Shown: piece after piece, positions 1-6,613 of the stretch | Position numbering within the stretch: the stretch's first letter is position 1 | How the letters are laid out: each line of letters opens with the position of its first letter | DNA from: CAZFER01 sp964517495 | Lineage (GTDB): Bacteria > Hinthialibacterota > Hinthialibacteria > Hinthialibacterales > Hinthialibacteraceae | DNA: 13,105 bases | Reading direction: 5' to 3' | Assembly (NCBI GenBank): GCA_964517495.1 | Contig: CAZFER010000111.1 | Location: 1-13,105, forward strand | The notes under the pieces: model-generated | Seen by the model: the letters and a program-made list of their open reading frames with translations, nothing else | Database searches by the model: none | What the model was told of the DNA's origin: nothing | Made by a program: the position numbers and the translations under genes

Positions 1-2
1 AA

Positions 3-149
3 TTATGCCAACGTGTTGACGAGGATGAAGTGCGCCAAATGGAACACGATGAGCGAGGTTATCCCGATCCCAAAGAGATCATGGAGGAACGGGAACGTCA
101 ACAAGCGGAGGAACATCAATCCGGCCCTTCGATGGACGGTGATGAATAA
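3..149 (+). CDS. C-terminal end of an unknown protein (partial, 5' end outside window)
   Basis: An open frame runs in from the left edge (first whole codon at position 3) and stops at TAA 147-149, giving 48 residues. The tail is very hydrophilic and rich in Glu, Asp, Gln and Arg, with a stretch reading KEIMEERERQQAEEHQ and an acidic end MDGDE. This looks like a charged helical C-terminus of a soluble protein. The next gene starts 24 bases downstream on the same strand, so this is probably the upstream member of the same operon. No family can be assigned from the tail alone. Codon choice resembles the following genes. Confidence 0.6.
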   Translation, partial: LCQRVDEDEVRQMEHDERGYPDPKEIMEERERQQAEEHQSGPSMDGDE

Positions 150-172
150 ACAAGAAAAGGAGTCTGAAGCCT

Positions 173-454
173 ATGAATGAACCCACCTTATTCCAAGAAA
201 AGGACCCGGTCCTGGATTTTGTCTGTTCGGTTCAAGGCGACCTGCACAGCATGACGCTTCGTTTAAAAGCGAAAGGCAAAAGCCCCATGACCGCCAAACA
301 GAAACAGGATTTCATTCGCCAACGCGCCAAACAGCTGGTGGATGAAAAGACCGAGGACGTGATCTGGGGTGAGTTTTCCCCCCTGCAAAAAGCGGACGCC
401 CTGGTTGAGTACCTGACGGTTGAGTGTCTCAACCGCCCCAATAAAAAAGGGTAG
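173..454 (+). CDS. Small hypothetical soluble protein
   Basis: This 93-residue ORF is preceded by AAGGAG about 11 bases before the ATG at 173. The protein is charged, has no membrane segment or signal peptide, and appears mostly helical, with a basic central part (RLKAKGKS, then RQRAKQLVDEKTEDV). I do not recognise a family. It lies 23 bases after the preceding partial gene and 8 bases before the next, so it is almost certainly part of the operon that runs to the ATPase at 4162-6195. Its solubility contrasts with the membrane proteins that follow, so a cytoplasmic role within the complex is possible. That role is inference. Confidence 0.65.
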   Translation: MNEPTLFQEKDPVLDFVCSVQGDLHSMTLRLKAKGKSPMTAKQKQDFIRQRAKQLVDEKTEDVIWGEFSPLQKADALVEYLTVECLNRPNKKG

Positions 455-462
455 GTTAACCC

Positions 463-855
463 ATGCGCAACGCTGTCACATTTACCGTTATTCTCCTGCT
501 GGTCATTCTGGGGGCGATTGTGCATCTGATACCGGATGCCCCTTGTCTTGGCAGGGATCATCAGCATGAGGTCTCAGGCGTCCTCCGGGATGTCCATGTG
601 ATTCGCCAAACGGAAACCCTTTACAACGGCCAACCGGAAACCAGGCACCATACTCTGTTGATCCGGATTTGGCATCCTCAAGAACGCCGCTTACGCGACT
701 ACCAATGGACACTGGCCTACGAGGATTGCCTGAGACTCTCCACTCGATTGGAGCAAGGTTCCAACCTGGTTTTCAATCCCCATGATCCCTTCAGCCTTCG
801 CATTCAGCGCACGGATCACCTTCACCCACGAATGGCGGTCAGGACCGACGGTTAG
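463..855 (+). CDS. Hypothetical protein with N-terminal membrane anchor
   Basis: The 130-residue product begins with a hydrophobic helix (about residues 5-23) that would act as an uncleaved anchor or signal peptide. A polar domain of about 105 residues follows and would lie outside the cytoplasm. That domain is rich in His, Arg and aromatics (RHHTLLIRIWHPQERR) and looks beta-rich. No family is recognised. The ATG follows AAAGGG/TAGG about 8 bases upstream. A strong AAAGGAGG follows the stop and serves the next gene. It is the first envelope protein of the operon. Confidence 0.65.
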   Translation: MRNAVTFTVILLLVILGAIVHLIPDAPCLGRDHQHEVSGVLRDVHVIRQTETLYNGQPETRHHTLLIRIWHPQERRLRDYQWTLAYEDCLRLSTRLEQGSNLVFNPHDPFSLRIQRTDHLHPRMAVRTDG

Positions 856-865
856 AAAGGAGGAG

Positions 866-1024
866 ATGATGCATTTACCAGACGTCAGTAACAAGGAACA
901 GGAACAAAAAGAGGAATTCCGCGATTTCGTGCGGAGCCATCAAGGCCGGTTTTGTTCAAACACTGGCCAATCAACGGGCGGAACAGCTGGCACGGCAGAA
1001 CTTCCTGGAATTGGGCCGCGATGA
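866..1024 (+). CDS. N-terminal fragment of a frameshifted hypothetical gene
   Basis: The ATGATG at 866-871 sits just after a near-perfect AAAGGAGGAG ribosome binding site (855-864), so translation very probably starts here. This frame gives about 24 plausible charged residues ending in FRDFVR, then degenerates into low-quality Gly/Thr/Ser-rich sequence and stops at 1024. The +1 frame becomes protein-like from about 936 (AIKAGFVQTLANQRAEQLAR) and continues without interruption into the gene ending at 1646. I read this as the true start of that downstream gene, separated from it by one extra base near 932-936. The downstream piece has no convincing start or ribosome binding site of its own. Confidence 0.5.
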   Translation: MMHLPDVSNKEQEQKEEFRDFVRSHQGRFCSNTGQSTGGTAGTAELPGIGPR

Positions 1025-1646
1025 GGTCTGCATGGCATTCCGAAATCATATCTACATGGAAGTTTGTGCAAACGAACTCGAGGTTCCTCATCAAGCCCGG
1101 TTTGCCCGGGAGGATGCCCATCATTGTCTGGATCTGCTCTATGGCCGCAAATGGGCGATGGAGACTCGAGCCAAGGGGATTCAGATCGAACCGGCGTATT
1201 ATTTCCGCAATGATGTGATCCCCAATGGCGAGCGGATCTTTGACGAGGAGCAGAACTGGTATTGCCGCTTGTTAACCGATGAGCGTAATCCCAAATACCC
1301 GCGTTCACCTTATGCGTGTTTAAGCACCATGAATGAGTTAACAACCGCGGTTAATCCAAAACTGGTTCACGTCCTTTATCCGGATTTGGATGACGCACCC
1401 CCTGATGGGGCGGTGGCCACCCAATGCGCCAAACGGGCATTGAGCACCAGCCTGAAGGCATCCAAGGCAACCACCGCACTTGTGGGGGCGGGATTGGCGG
1501 CGACCGCCATTACCGCCCTGCAATCCATGGTGGCGGCGGCCATTACGGTGGCCTCCGTTGATCCGATTTATTGCACCAGGCCGGATGCACCGTATCAGAT
1601 TGGACGGACGTATTCCTTATGGTTCTCATTCTGCCGCCATGAATAG
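1011..1646 (+). CDS. Hypothetical protein, main part of a frameshifted gene, hydrophobic C-terminal segment
   Basis: The frame is open from about 870 to the TAG at 1646. The first usable start is a TTG at 1011 without a ribosome binding site, so the product is more likely the continuation of the ORF starting at 866; joined, it would be about 260 residues. The visible 211-residue part has a Cys/His-containing N-terminal region (MEVCANELEV, AHHCLDLL), a middle domain, and an Ala/Thr/Val-rich hydrophobic stretch at about residues 154-183. That stretch could be a membrane hairpin or glycine-zipper-like helix. The tail after it is short and aromatic. I recognise no family. The operon continues 21 bases later behind an AAAGGAGG site. 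Confidence 0.55.
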   Translation: MGRDEVCMAFRNHIYMEVCANELEVPHQARFAREDAHHCLDLLYGRKWAMETRAKGIQIEPAYYFRNDVIPNGERIFDEEQNWYCRLLTDERNPKYPRSPYACLSTMNELTTAVNPKLVHVLYPDLDDAPPDGAVATQCAKRALSTSLKASKATTALVGAGLAATAITALQSMVAAAITVASVDPIYCTRPDAPYQIGRTYSLWFSFCRHE

Positions 1647-1667
1647 GCGCTAAAGGAGGCGAGAGCA

Positions 1668-2195
1668 ATGACCATTGAAACGAATGTTTTAATCAAGCGC
1701 AAAAACGGACGTTTCCATAGTTCACTCCAACTTTACCGTGATTATATCCGCAAAACACGGCGATTCCTGTTTGGGGGGACCGCTCTCGCCTCTCTGCTTT
1801 TTCTATGGGGCTTTGGACACGTTCTCGCCTTCCATCCCAAAAGCACATGGATGGCGTGGATCTGCGATTTGGAGATTCTCGCCGGGATGGCTCCCCTGTG
1901 CCTTTACCTGGTCATTTATCAATGGGCCTGCGGACGAACCAAAAAACCCAAGGAAGACCAACGCTGGTTATCCGTGTATGCCACGGTGTTTTTGGTGGTC
2001 TTCCTGGGCCGGTTTTGGATTGCCGGGTTTTTCACCACCTTCCCCTTTTGGTTGATCGCCGCCCTGTGGAATGTGCTGGGCAACCCAACGGCCTGCTTTT
2101 TCCTGTTCTTCTTTACCGCCGCCATCAACCGGCGTGAGTATCCACATCCCCACGATTTACTCAAAGCAAGCAAATTATTCGAAGGAAAGGAATAA
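1668..2195 (+). CDS. Polytopic inner-membrane protein, about four transmembrane helices
   Basis: The 175-residue product has a basic N-terminus and about four hydrophobic helices, near residues 33-55, 64-87, 102-122 and 125-152. A short charged tail follows. Basic residues before the first helix (RDYIRKTRR) and in the loop after the second (GRTKKPK) suggest both termini are cytoplasmic under the positive-inside rule. A strong AAAGGAGG lies before the ATG at 1668. I recognise no transporter or secretion family. With the single-pass and two-pass proteins around it, it is a candidate for the integral-membrane core of whatever envelope complex this operon builds. That is inference from context only. 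Confidence 0.7.
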   Translation: MTIETNVLIKRKNGRFHSSLQLYRDYIRKTRRFLFGGTALASLLFLWGFGHVLAFHPKSTWMAWICDLEILAGMAPLCLYLVIYQWACGRTKKPKEDQRWLSVYATVFLVVFLGRFWIAGFFTTFPFWLIAALWNVLGNPTACFFLFFFTAAINRREYPHPHDLLKASKLFEGKE

Positions 2196-2198
2196 ACC

Positions 2199-2459
2199 AT
2201 GAACGACGATTTTATTCACGATGCCTATTTCGAAGAGATGGAGCCTTCTCATTCATCGAATGCCCTCCCCAGTTGGAATCATTCTAATGGGAATGGAAAC
2301 AAAAAAGAAGGATTTTTCAAACGATGCTTCAAGGGTATCTTCCGCTTTATGCGGCGGGGATTCGCTCTGCTTGGTTTCCTGGTGATGATCCTGATTGCGG
2401 TCCATTATACAGATCGGCCACATGCTGGATGCCCTGACGCCCAAAACCAAACCGGTTGA
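2199..2459 (+). CDS. Single-pass membrane protein, N-terminal part of a probable frameshifted gene
   Basis: The ATG is 3 bases after the previous stop and follows AAGGAAAGGAA. The 86-residue reading has an acidic, Ser/Asn-rich cytoplasmic head, a strongly basic patch (KRCFKGIFRFMRRG) and one transmembrane helix (FALLGFLVMILIAVHY). A short Cys/Gly/Gln tail then ends at TGA 2457-2459. The tail does not look like a natural ending, and the overlapping +1 frame continues from the helix into a good acidic domain. The most economical reading is one bitopic protein of about 166 residues encoded by 2199-2700, with a +1 shift between about 2400 and 2425. Confidence 0.55.
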   Translation: MNDDFIHDAYFEEMEPSHSSNALPSWNHSNGNGNKKEGFFKRCFKGIFRFMRRGFALLGFLVMILIAVHYTDRPHAGCPDAQNQTG

Positions 2460-2700
2460 AGCGGAAGCCGAGTCGGAAAGCGTGGAACTGCAATTGCCCC
2501 CAGAGGAGACCGTCCCCGTGGGGCAGACCGAAACCTTAAGCCCAACCGAGCACCGCCATCTGCAAATGATCGAGCATGCTATGAAACTCAACACTAAGCG
2601 GCGATACCCCAAAGCCATCAAAAGCAAACTGGATCATTTGCTGGGCGTCCAATCCGATGAAGCGGGTGAGCAAAAAGAAGAGGAGGAAAACCAATCATGA
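2395..2700 (+). CDS. Acidic extracytoplasmic domain, C-terminal part of the probable frameshifted gene
   Basis: This frame is open from 2395 to the TGA at 2698-2700. Possible starts are a TTG at 2395 or an ATG at 2422; neither has a ribosome binding site. The sequence is Glu/Pro-rich at first (VEAEAESESVELQLPPEE), then helical and basic (LNTKRRYPKAIKSKLDHLL), and ends in an acidic EEEEN tail. If joined to the transmembrane head starting at 2199, this would be its periplasmic domain. The stop overlaps the next start as ATGA, which implies translational coupling and suggests that ribosomes really do reach this point. No family is recognised. Confidence 0.5.
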   Translation: MRSIIQIGHMLDALTPKTKPVEAEAESESVELQLPPEETVPVGQTETLSPTEHRHLQMIEHAMKLNTKRRYPKAIKSKLDHLLGVQSDEAGEQKEEEENQS

Positions 2701-3182
2701 AACCATGCGTACAGCTGATTCTGTTGGGGCTATCCATTATCGTTCTGAGCGCGTGCACGACCACCTCGAATGCCTTTAAACAGGGCGTGGTGGATGGCCG
2801 GCTGGATAAGTTGGAGTCCATAACCAAGGAAAACAACCACCTGATTGGCTCGCTGACCACGAAGAATCGCAAGGATTTTGAGCGTGATCTGCATAACCTG
2901 GAAATGACTCGAAGCCGTCAGGACAGCCGCTTGAGTGAGGTGGAAAAGGATGTAAAGGATATCCAATCCGATCTACGGACCATTCAGGTGGACACCCGCG
3001 CCATGCAAAAGGATCTCGATCATATTCAATACCGGCTCGCTCATACCGAAACCAGCCTGGATCGCAACACCAAGGAACACGTCGATTTGTTTACCAACGA
3101 TGTGATCGGGCAGATAATCGACGAGGTGATCATCCGCATCCAGCGTGAGCAAATTCTGGGAAAGGGGAAGAAAGATGAATAG
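2697..3182 (+). CDS. Predicted outer-membrane lipoprotein with long coiled coil
   Basis: The 161-residue product has a classic lipoprotein signal: a hydrophobic stretch after MKPC and a lipobox LSAC with lipidated Cys at residue 20. Thr at +2 predicts transport to the outer membrane. From about residue 33 to 130 it shows heptad-like spacing of Leu/Ile/Val in a highly charged background (LSEVEKDVKDIQSDLRTIQ), so a long parallel coiled coil in the periplasm is likely. A short basic tail ends the protein. The start overlaps the previous stop by ATGA, and the gene overlaps the next by 8 bases. It could span or brace the envelope; a phage spanin-like role is conceivable but unproven. Confidence 0.75.
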   Translation: MKPCVQLILLGLSIIVLSACTTTSNAFKQGVVDGRLDKLESITKENNHLIGSLTTKNRKDFERDLHNLEMTRSRQDSRLSEVEKDVKDIQSDLRTIQVDTRAMQKDLDHIQYRLAHTETSLDRNTKEHVDLFTNDVIGQIIDEVIIRIQREQILGKGKKDE

Positions 3183-3399
3183 GGTTCCGGTCATTGCTTT
3201 CCTGCTCTGTTTTCTGGCGGCGCATCTCTTTCTCAATGCCGTCATTGCTTCGGAGTTTTTTATGGGGGGCATTGGTATGCCGGATACCCCTTTCTTTGTC
3301 AGTTTGGAGATGACCCCCCTGCGTTTCTGTGTGGATCTGTTTTTCGCGTTGATTCTCCTCCAGCAGGTGAACCGGGTATGGAGAAACATTCAATCATGA
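3175..3399 (+). CDS. Small two-helix membrane protein
   Basis: The 74-residue product has hydrophobic helices at about residues 5-25 and 49-64, joined by a Gly/Pro-containing loop (FFMGGIGMPDTPFF). The tail is short and basic. I chose the ATG at 3175 over upstream in-frame starts because it follows an AAAGGGGAAGAAAG purine tract and gives the usual short overlap with the lipoprotein gene. The size and two-helix plan resemble pilin-like or minor structural membrane proteins of secretion systems and phages, but I see no signature of either. Confidence 0.6.
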   Translation: MNRVPVIAFLLCFLAAHLFLNAVIASEFFMGGIGMPDTPFFVSLEMTPLRFCVDLFFALILLQQVNRVWRNIQS

Positions 3400-3668
3400 A
3401 TTTTGCTGAGTTGTGGCACTGGTTACGGACAGAAGGATGGCTGGCGGCCAGATCGGTTTTGTTCGCCCGGAATCGTCAGATGCTGGCGTTCACCCTATCC
3501 CTGGTGTTGGATGCTGCGCTGTTTCTGGGGATTGCCCGAATATTGATTGCCTATGGGTTTACCGGGCATACAAGCGGGCTGGCCGCCTTTCTCTTTTGTC
3601 TGTTGGTTGCCCCACAGATCAGACACCTGATGGACACGTTATTCCGCAATGGAGGTCAGGATGGATAA
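3396..3668 (+). CDS. Small two-helix membrane protein
   Basis: Starting at the ATG in the ATGA overlap with the preceding stop, the product is 90 residues. An in-frame ATG at 3378 would add six. The N-terminus is amphipathic and Trp-rich (MNFAELWHWLRTEGW). Two hydrophobic helices follow at about residues 30-53 and 60-74, and the tail is basic then acidic. The gene overlaps the next ORF by 8 bases if that one starts at 3661, again indicating translational coupling. No family is recognised. Together with the preceding gene it forms a pair of tiny membrane proteins immediately before the zinc-finger protein and the ATPase. Confidence 0.6.
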   Translation: MNFAELWHWLRTEGWLAARSVLFARNRQMLAFTLSLVLDAALFLGIARILIAYGFTGHTSGLAAFLFCLLVAPQIRHLMDTLFRNGGQDG

Positions 3669-4152
3669 ACCGGATTCCCGCAATGGCTTGACGCCCGAAG
3701 AACTCTTCCGCTATGGCAAGCAGATGAGAGAGGAGGAGATCGCCCAGGCTGGGGGATGCATCGAAAAAATCAAATCAGTGGAGGAATACCATATCCAGAA
3801 CCAGGATCAAACCGTGATCACCGGACGGAAGACCAACCTGGAAGTGGATGAGATCGACAATACCTATGTCAAAGCGGTGCAAACCATGGTGACCGCCGGT
3901 GATTATGTGCTTACCAGTGATCAGCGCATCGAAGCCTTTTGCCATCAGTGTGGCGTGCCGGTGGTTTCCAAGCGGGGGTATTACTGCCACACGTGCAGAC
4001 ACGTTTTTTGTGCGGATCATGCCCATATCAACCGCAACGGGGAGCAGGTCACGGTCATTTGTAACGCCTGTTTGCATCGGCATCAACGTATATTTCTCAC
4101 CGGGCTGGCGGTCGTGGTGGGGATCGGACTGGTCCTGATGATGGCCTGTTAG
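3661..4152 (+). CDS. Zinc-finger protein with C-terminal membrane anchor
   Basis: I chose the ATG at 3661 because GGAGGT lies 4-5 bases upstream; an in-frame ATG at 3649 has no such site. The 163-residue product has an N-terminal charged helical part (residues 1-90). A Cys/His cluster follows: C94/C97, C109/C112, C117/H120 and C134/C137. The spacing CxxC-x11-CxxC-x4-CxxH-x13-CxxC fits two zinc sites in a RING/FYVE-like treble-clef arrangement. One hydrophobic helix (144-163) ends the protein, so it is tail-anchored with the finger in the cytoplasm. The finger could dock the ATPase encoded 9 bases downstream or a nucleic acid, which is inference. Confidence 0.7.
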   Translation: MDKPDSRNGLTPEELFRYGKQMREEEIAQAGGCIEKIKSVEEYHIQNQDQTVITGRKTNLEVDEIDNTYVKAVQTMVTAGDYVLTSDQRIEAFCHQCGVPVVSKRGYYCHTCRHVFCADHAHINRNGEQVTVICNACLHRHQRIFLTGLAVVVGIGLVLMMAC

Positions 4153-4161
4153 GAGAGAATC

Positions 4162-6195
4162 ATGCGGCAGCCCATGATTGATATGAATTATCTCAAAGAG
4201 GCACTGGAAAAAGCCGCCTATACGGAAGCGGAGATTGCCCGGATTCTGTATGATTGTTATGGCACCCATGAGGGGAATCCCCAGTACGTTGCCGAAATGT
4301 ATCGCCGTATGATTCCCGAGGAGTTGCGTTTTGCTCTGGAAAATCCCAAGCCCTTTGAGCCGCTCTCCAGCCATGCCTTGCCCACCTCCGGTATTCATCT
4401 GGGAAATCTTGCAACGGGAAAATTGATGTCCGGTTTATGGCCGGCGCTGATCTTGATCTTTGGTGCCACGGGAACCGGGAAGACCAACTATCTGCATTTT
4501 CTTCTCCAACAATATCTCGTGTTGGAATACTTTATTGTGTTTATCACCTACAAAATTCAGGAAATCCCGGAATGGTGTACGGTCTTCCGGCTGGATGAAG
4601 CGGTGGAGTATCCTGGTTTTCCAACGTATACCACAGCGATGAACATCCCTCCACGGGGGGTGGGATTTGAAGCCTGGATTCGGGATCAAGCCCGCGCCTT
4701 TGCCTACCTGGCGGAGTTCCATGAAGCCGGGGAAGGGTATTACCGGGAAGCCCGGCTAAAAGCCAAGGCGGAATTCCCAAATCAGTCCTTGACCGATGAG
4801 CGGGTGTTGCTCTGGTTAAAGAGCCATGCGCCCAAGACCTATACGGAGACTTACAAAAAACACACCCGCAATACCGATTGGATGGAAATCAGGCGGCTGG
4901 ATGATCCTTCCTCCTTTTTCTGCAGCCAGGGGTATGACTGGGAGGATTGGGCATTGAACCTGCAAGGGGTGGCGTTATTGGCATCCCCCAGCCCCAGTAT
5001 TAGCCAGCGGCTGAAAGTCTATGATTTCCTGGGGCGGATGGTCAAAACCCGGGAAGCCACCGTGGGGGAGGATCATTTCCCCATTGTCATCATCATTGAC
5101 GAAGCGCATGTCTATTGCCCCCGGCAATATTCAACCTCCACCATCTCCGAGGCCGCCAATCTCTTTCGGCGCACGCGTTCCTGTCATATGTCGGTCATCC
5201 TGACCGGTCACAGCCCGCAGGTGTTTGATCAGATGGTGCTCTCCAATGCCACCGCCATTGTCGATACCGGGGTGGCGTCGGATACCGACATGCGAATCCT
5301 GGCCAATTATATGGCGCTCAGTCGCGAGCAGGCCGAAGCCAAAAAAGGCCTGGAGCAGAACGAGGCCGTGGTGCGATGCGGTTCGTTGCCCGTTCAATTG
5401 GTGACGGTCCCCGATCAACACAGTGCCACCTCGTCGATCCAAAATCTGCTGAATCACACTCGCCAGATGATAGCGCGATTAAACATTCATCCTGAGGTGG
5501 AATTCCCCGAAGGAACAGCGCCATTCCATTCATCCGGGCTTAACAAGATCGAAATGGAGGCGTTGCGTGTATTGGCGCAGGCAGAACGGCGAGAGGATAC
5601 CTTTGGCAAAACCCGCCAGGGGCTGATGCATGCTCTGCGCTTGCGGGATCGCGAAGTGGACACCCTTCGAGAGACGCTTTTACGTAACGGGTATGTAATT
5701 GAACAACCGTTTCATGCCTTGACACATGGCTATCCCATTTTTATGCGGTTTACCCGGAAATCCCTGCAACTGCTGAAACAGGATGGATTCCACGGTTTGC
5801 GTGAAAATGTCGAGCAGGTCTCCGAGCCTCATTGGGCGACCGTGACAGTCATAGCCCAATGGATGAAAACCGAAGGATGCCATGTCCAGAAGGAAGCCTG
5901 CATGGCTACCCAAGACCCTCATCGTGATTTCCGCTGTGACCTGGTGGTGGCGTACCCCACTGGCGAAAAGACCATTGTCGAAGTGGTGCTCTCCAACTCC
6001 CTCACCGACTGCGCAGGAATCGCCGAGGGCTTACGCACGCAACTCAAGCATTTTGATTTCCTATTATTTGTCGTGGAAAAAAGAGAGGACGGCAAAGCCC
6101 TGCAAAAATACCTGCGCGAGAAATGCCCGGACTTAATGCCCCAAATCCAAATCGAATGCGCCTTCACCTATTTCGAAAAGGTCTGGCACCACTAA
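4162..6195 (+). CDS. HerA/FtsK-class P-loop ATPase with winged-helix and PD-(D/E)XK-like C-terminal regions
   Basis: This 677-residue protein has a Walker A motif GATGTGKT (101-108) and a Walker B motif IVIIIDEAH (308-316), followed by the sensor-like stretch VILTGHSPQ and a conserved-looking ATPase core end. About 200 residues lie between the two motifs, including an apparently helical insertion (170-290). Residues 460-545 look like a winged helix. Residues 552-675 resemble a restriction-endonuclease fold: D593 in RCDLVVAY, then E607 in TIVEVVLS, with Val where the catalytic Lys is usually found. HerA/FtsK-type ATPases pump DNA or package genomes; coupling proteins of conjugation belong to the same broad class. 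The gene follows AGGAGAG and ends the membrane-protein operon, suggesting a DNA motor docked on the envelope complex. The exact role is not established. Confidence 0.8.
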   Translation: MRQPMIDMNYLKEALEKAAYTEAEIARILYDCYGTHEGNPQYVAEMYRRMIPEELRFALENPKPFEPLSSHALPTSGIHLGNLATGKLMSGLWPALILIFGATGTGKTNYLHFLLQQYLVLEYFIVFITYKIQEIPEWCTVFRLDEAVEYPGFPTYTTAMNIPPRGVGFEAWIRDQARAFAYLAEFHEAGEGYYREARLKAKAEFPNQSLTDERVLLWLKSHAPKTYTETYKKHTRNTDWMEIRRLDDPSSFFCSQGYDWEDWALNLQGVALLASPSPSISQRLKVYDFLGRMVKTREATVGEDHFPIVIIIDEAHVYCPRQYSTSTISEAANLFRRTRSCHMSVILTGHSPQVFDQMVLSNATAIVDTGVASDTDMRILANYMALSREQAEAKKGLEQNEAVVRCGSLPVQLVTVPDQHSATSSIQNLLNHTRQMIARLNIHPEVEFPEGTAPFHSSGLNKIEMEALRVLAQAERREDTFGKTRQGLMHALRLRDREVDTLRETLLRNGYVIEQPFHALTHGYPIFMRFTRKSLQLLKQDGFHGLRENVEQVSEPHWATVTVIAQWMKTEGCHVQKEACMATQDPHRDFRCDLVVAYPTGEKTIVEVVLSNSLTDCAGIAEGLRTQLKHFDFLLFVVEKREDGKALQKYLREKCPDLMPQIQIECAFTYFEKVWHH

Positions 6196-6230
6196 CACCC
6201 CCATTTCAAAGAAAGGAGGCGAAGAGGGAA

Positions 6231-6458
6231 ATGAAAGAGGAACAACTAATTCACGAAGAAATTCGAGACAGATTATTAACCGCTGAGCAAGTCGCTCAAT
6301 ATATGCAGGTCCCAAAATCGTATATCTACAAATTAACCCACCAGAACCGCATACAGTTCATCAAAATTGGAGGAAGGGGAGGCAAATACATCCGTTTCAG
6401 GCAATCAGAAATCGACAACTGGTTAATGAACTCTCAAAACTCATATGAGAAAATGTAA
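6231..6458 (+). CDS. Excisionase-like helix-turn-helix protein (HTH_17/AlpA-like)
   Basis: I start at the ATG at 6231, behind AAAGGAGG (6212-6219) and a GAGG closer by. An in-frame ATG at 6123 lies inside the ATPase gene and would add residues unlike the family. The 75-residue product contains the typical small winged-HTH pattern: LLTAEQVAQYMQVPKSYIYK (helix-turn-helix), then a basic wing with IRFRQSEIDNWL. Such proteins bind element ends and direct excision by tyrosine integrases, or act as small regulators. It could serve the integrase at 9651-10772 or regulate the upstream operon. Base composition is AT-rich, unlike the ATPase gene just before it, so it marks the start of the second module. 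Confidence 0.8.
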   Translation: MKEEQLIHEEIRDRLLTAEQVAQYMQVPKSYIYKLTHQNRIQFIKIGGRGGKYIRFRQSEIDNWLMNSQNSYEKM

Positions 6459-6487
6459 ATTTAATATAACCGGTTGGATTGCAATTA

Positions 6488-6613
6488 CTAAGCAAATATT
6501 TTAATGATAGCGCTGGGCACCATGATCTTTTCAAACTGACTTGAAAGAACATGAAGTAATTCCGCCTTGGCGAGTATGATCAATGGAGAAGCATTGCAAA
6601 CAACGGTAGTCAT
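6488..6613 (-). pseudogene. Truncated PIN-domain toxin (DUF3368-like), N-terminal 41 residues only
   Basis: On the minus strand the stop of the UPF0175 gene overlaps a new ATG as ATGA. From there a 41-residue ORF reads MTTVVCNASPLIILAKAELL and then a segment ending KIMVPSA. The start matches the first strand and helix of DUF3368/PIN nucleases: the acid-equivalent NASPLI motif, then LAK and a VP after the second strand. Family members are usually about 150-160 residues, so the remaining three quarters, with the later catalytic acids, are missing. The frame ends at TAG 6488-6490 and nothing PIN-like is seen beyond it. I read it as a deleted toxin whose antitoxin survives. This gene is easily missed because of its size. 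Confidence 0.7.

Noticed and set aside
3775..4398. A 207-residue minus-strand ORF opposite the zinc-finger gene and ATPase start
   Set aside because: It is rich in Gly/His/Ile as expected for a shadow frame, has no ribosome binding site, and opposes well-supported genes on the + strand.
3..6195. Assignment of the left operon to filamentous phage, tectivirus or type IV secretion
   Set aside because: None of the signature proteins of these systems can be recognised in the window; small membrane proteins plus an ATPase are not enough.
6123..6230. N-terminal extension of the excisionase-like HTH gene from ATG 6123
   Set aside because: It lies inside the ATPase gene in another frame, and the strong AAAGGAGG site is placed for the ATG at 6231.
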